Shown here: piece after piece, positions 5,462 through 7,226 of the stretch
Position numbering within the stretch: the first letter of the stretch is position 1
Layout: every line of letters starts with the position of its first letter
Program-made: the position numbers and the translations under genes
The notes under the pieces: model-generated
What the model was told of the DNA's origin: nothing
The model's input: the letters and a program-made list of their open reading frames with translations, nothing else
The model's database searches: none
From: Opitutaceae bacterium
Lineage (GTDB): Bacteria; Verrucomicrobiota; Verrucomicrobiae; Opitutales; Opitutaceae
Direction of reading: 5' to 3'
Assembly: GCA_031266495.1 (NCBI GenBank)
Contig: JAISAX010000126.1
Location: 1 to 7,226 of the forward strand
Length of the DNA: 7,226 nucleotides

Positions 5462-6505
5462 TTATGTTGGCTGTTTCGGGGTGTGTTTCCGGCGTGTTAT
5501 GCGGGCGCAGCCAATGAGCGCGGATGCCGTTGCCAGTAACATCGCGATATTCGACGTTTCCGGTATTTGCAACGAGGTTGTGTGGCCGGTTATTTCCAGA
5601 CTTAACAAACCGAACGAGAAATCCACTCCACTGTATTGAACAGTGCTGCCCGGATCATAAAAACATACGCCGACAGCGCTCACATTTTCCAGCGCCATTG
5701 TCGAATACGCGCTGCTTGCAGACGTTGGCATAAAACTGGTCCCCGGATCATACACGGCCCATTTCAGGTTCGCCAGCGCCGTGCCCGTGACACTGTTTTC
5801 CGTATATCTGAAAACGGTGTCCGTCGTGCTGATTTTCGCGGTGACGGTTTTCCCGTTGGTTCCGGCATTGTAAACGGTTTGTGAAACGTAATAAATATCG
5901 TCGATTTGCACGACATAACGCCATTTTGTGTCAACTTCGCCGCTGTTGTGGCGCACGGTTATCGCACTCAAACCGTCAATCGTGAAATTTGTGCCTGCCG
6001 CGAAATTTGAATCAAAACTGTTTTGTTTGAACAGCCAGACGCCGGCGCCGCTTGTTGTGCCAGTGTAGGAGCCACTATAGGCTGCGGTTTGCAAATAGGG
6101 GTATTCGTAGGTTATGCCGCCAAGAACCATTTTTTCTGTATCCACCATAACCCGCTGAATACTGGAGCCGTCTGAATAGGCTTGCAGGTTTGTGCCGGCG
6201 GCGTGGAGCTGAAAGCCGCCATAAAAAGCCGGTCCCGTGTAGCGCGCTGTTGTTGGCGAAAGCGCGGTGTCCGGATTGAAGGCGACTGTATAATCCCAGC
6301 CGTTTGTGGCGTCGCCTGTTCGCGTCCATGCACGTTGATTGACGAGCCATGTCTGGCCGCTGGCATGATAATTGTTCGAGCCGAAAGCGAAAATCGTTTC
6401 GGTTGTGGATGCGGCGGCGATTGTGTTTATAACAAGCGCGGCGGCGATTGATAGTAATGCGGGTTTCGCATGTTTTGTTATTATTGTTGGCATGTTGGTT
6501 TTCAT
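5462..6505 (-). CDS. PEP-CTERM sorting-domain surface/exopolysaccharide-associated protein
   Basis: This is a 347-residue exported protein. A signal peptide covers about residues 1-33 (a basic start, then LLSIAAALVINTIAAAS). A Thr/Ser/Gly/Tyr-rich, likely all-beta body spans about 34-305; I do not recognise its fold. The C-terminus has the three-part PEP-CTERM layout: IPETS at 314-318, a hydrophobic helix at about 319-333 and the basic RITRRKH at 336-341. PET replaces the usual PEP. Family knowledge: such tails are cleaved by an exosortase and the proteins end up at the surface or in exopolysaccharide; no exosortase gene is in the window. A substrate-binding or scaffold role beside the glycosidase is inference. 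The ATG at 6505 overlaps the upstream TGA as ATGA, suggesting translational coupling; a second ATG at 6493 is possible. Base composition is visibly less GC-rich than in the + strand genes. Confidence 0.85.
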   Translation of the reverse strand: MKTNMPTIITKHAKPALLSIAAALVINTIAAASTTETIFAFGSNNYHASGQTWLVNQRAWTRTGDATNGWDYTVAFNPDTALSPTTARYTGPAFYGGFQLHAAGTNLQAYSDGSSIQRVMVDTEKMVLGGITYEYPYLQTAAYSGSYTGTTSGAGVWLFKQNSFDSNFAAGTNFTIDGLSAITVRHNSGEVDTKWRYVVQIDDIYYVSQTVYNAGTNGKTVTAKISTTDTVFRYTENSVTGTALANLKWAVYDPGTSFMPTSASSAYSTMALENVSAVGVCFYDPGSTVQYSGVDFSFGLLSLEITGHTTSLQIPETSNIAMLLATASALIGCARITRRKHTPKQPT

Positions 6506-7226
6506 CGGGGAATGGTACGGTTGTTTTGGTTGTTGTTGATTTTTTTCCAGAAGACTCCGTTGGCGGAGGTGGCGGCGAGGACGCGGTCGCCGAGCGGGAG
6601 GACGTGGTTGGCGGGACGGTACGGGAGGGCGTTGGCGGCATCGAGGTTGCGCCAGGTCGCGCCGGCATCGGCGGAGACAAGGATGCCTTCATGTGAGGTG
6701 AGCGCGAGTTGGTTGGCGCGGGTGCGGTCGAGCGCGAAACTGACAATGTTGCCATTGTATAGTTGCGTCCACGACGCGCCGACATTGTCCGTCCGCCAGA
6801 GCGATTGTCCGGCGAACGCGACGTAAAATCGGCCAACGCGGGCGGTGTCCGCCGCCGCGATGAGGTAGCGCGGAGCAGGGGGGGGGAGGGGAGGGGGGGG
6901 TAATGCGACGCTTTTCCAGCGCGAATTTTCGCTAGGGGGGCGGTGGTGGATTTTTTTCTTCGCGTTGTTGACGGCGAACAGCGCGCCGGAGGCGTCGGCG
7001 GTGATTTCGGCGCCGCGGTAGAGCCAGAAGTTTTCGTTGAAGAAGGGTTCGTTTGCGGGGAGGTCTTCGTTGCGTGGTGTCCAGGTGTCGCCGCCATCCG
7101 TGCTCCGGTAAACGGTGGCGAGGTTTTTTTCAACGATGCCGCTCCCCGACATCGCGGCGATGAGGATGTCCGCATTTCGCGGGTCAACGTGCACGGCCCG
7201 GGTGTCGAGATTCGCAAGGCGATCCG
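6502..7226 (-). CDS. BNR/Asp-box beta-propeller protein, sialidase- or GH74-like (5' partial)
   Basis: The frame is open to the right edge of the window, and the residues before the GTG at 7194 (LANLDTRAV) continue the propeller pattern, so the gene begins outside. Numbered from 7194, three Asp-box turns are visible: STDGGDTW (31-38), RTDNVGASW (134-142) and SADAGATW (174-181), each followed by the expected next blade strand. Asp boxes occur in sialidases, GH74 xyloglucanases and non-enzymatic propellers. No catalytic residues can be assigned from this C-terminal piece, so glycan binding or hydrolysis is a guess from context. A C8-T-C4-T-C9 tract puts PPPPLPPP between KSVAL and APRYLIAA, a join that would read naturally without it. 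The last residues (KINNNQNNRTIPR) run into the ATGA overlap with the PEP-CTERM gene. Confidence 0.8.
   Translation of the reverse strand, partial: DRLANLDTRAVHVDPRNADILIAAMSGSGIVEKNLATVYRSTDGGDTWTPRNEDLPANEPFFNENFWLYRGAEITADASGALFAVNNAKKKIHHRPPSENSRWKSVALPPPPLPPPAPRYLIAAADTARVGRFYVAFAGQSLWRTDNVGASWTQLYNGNIVSFALDRTRANQLALTSHEGILVSADAGATWRNLDAANALPYRPANHVLPLGDRVLAATSANGVFWKKINNNQNNRTIPR
6878..6900 (-). repeat. G9-A-G4-A-G8 tract inside the propeller gene (potential G-quadruplex)
   Basis: On the + strand this is nine G, A, four G, A and eight G; the coding strand is the C-rich complement. It is in frame and encodes PPPPLPPP. Four or more G-runs of at least three separated by single A bases fit the usual intramolecular G-quadruplex pattern, here on the template strand. 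It shares the CCCCT + C9-11 core with the tracts at 1109 and 3175. Confidence 0.85.

Noticed and set aside
6075..7217. 380-codon frame on the - strand across the propeller and PEP-CTERM genes
   Set aside because: It is a different frame of two recognisable genes; its sequence is Pro/Thr/Ser/Arg-rich without domain pattern, and it ignores the ATGA junction at 6502-6505.

Overview
The window looks like a fragment of a Verrucomicrobiota chromosome, most likely an Opitutaceae-type bacterium. This is an inference from gene content: a PEP-CTERM surface protein, a verrucomicrobial-style pseudopilin and an agarase-like glycoside hydrolase lie in one gene cluster, on a GC-rich background with few Shine-Dalgarno sites. 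No rRNA, tRNA, CRISPR array or transposase gene is visible. Position 1 starts in a run of 47 C, so the left edge is probably a contig end or a damaged or low-quality sequence end.

Left part, + strand (about 88-2261). The first gene is the 3' portion of an FAD-dependent phytoene-desaturase/isomerase-like oxidoreductase; its N-terminal nucleotide-binding region is missing. It carries an AT-rich repeat-like insertion and a C10/T8 homopolymer tract, both in frame. A 287-base non-coding gap follows. It holds an inverted-repeat element whose arms are built from three decamer units each, with two smaller hairpins between the arms, and then a 9-bp hairpin that contains the ribosome binding site of a short MscS-type mechanosensitive channel gene.

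Right part, - strand (7226 down to 2321). Five reading frames run in the same direction with almost no space between them: a BNR/Asp-box beta-propeller protein (cut by the right edge), a PEP-CTERM protein, a type II secretion/type IV pilus-like pseudopilin, a secreted clan-A glycoside hydrolase resembling GH50/GH42 agarases and galactosidases, and an SGNH/GDSL hydrolase. Two junctions are ATGA overlaps, one is an 8-base gap, and the last is a frame overlap. The set reads as an extracellular polysaccharide-degradation locus: a propeller protein that may bind or cleave glycans, a sorted surface protein, a secretion pseudopilin, a glycosidase and an esterase that may deacylate the substrate.

The most interesting structure is a family of C-rich tracts on the coding strand (CCCCT followed by 9-11 C) inside or between genes at 1109, 3175 and 6878. 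At the middle site an 11-base homopolymer sits between the glycosidase and SGNH domains. The SGNH frame has no plausible start of its own, and one extra C in the tract would fuse the two enzymes into a single secreted protein with a proline-rich linker. This is either a sequencing or assembly indel or a slippage-controlled switch; the sequence alone cannot decide.
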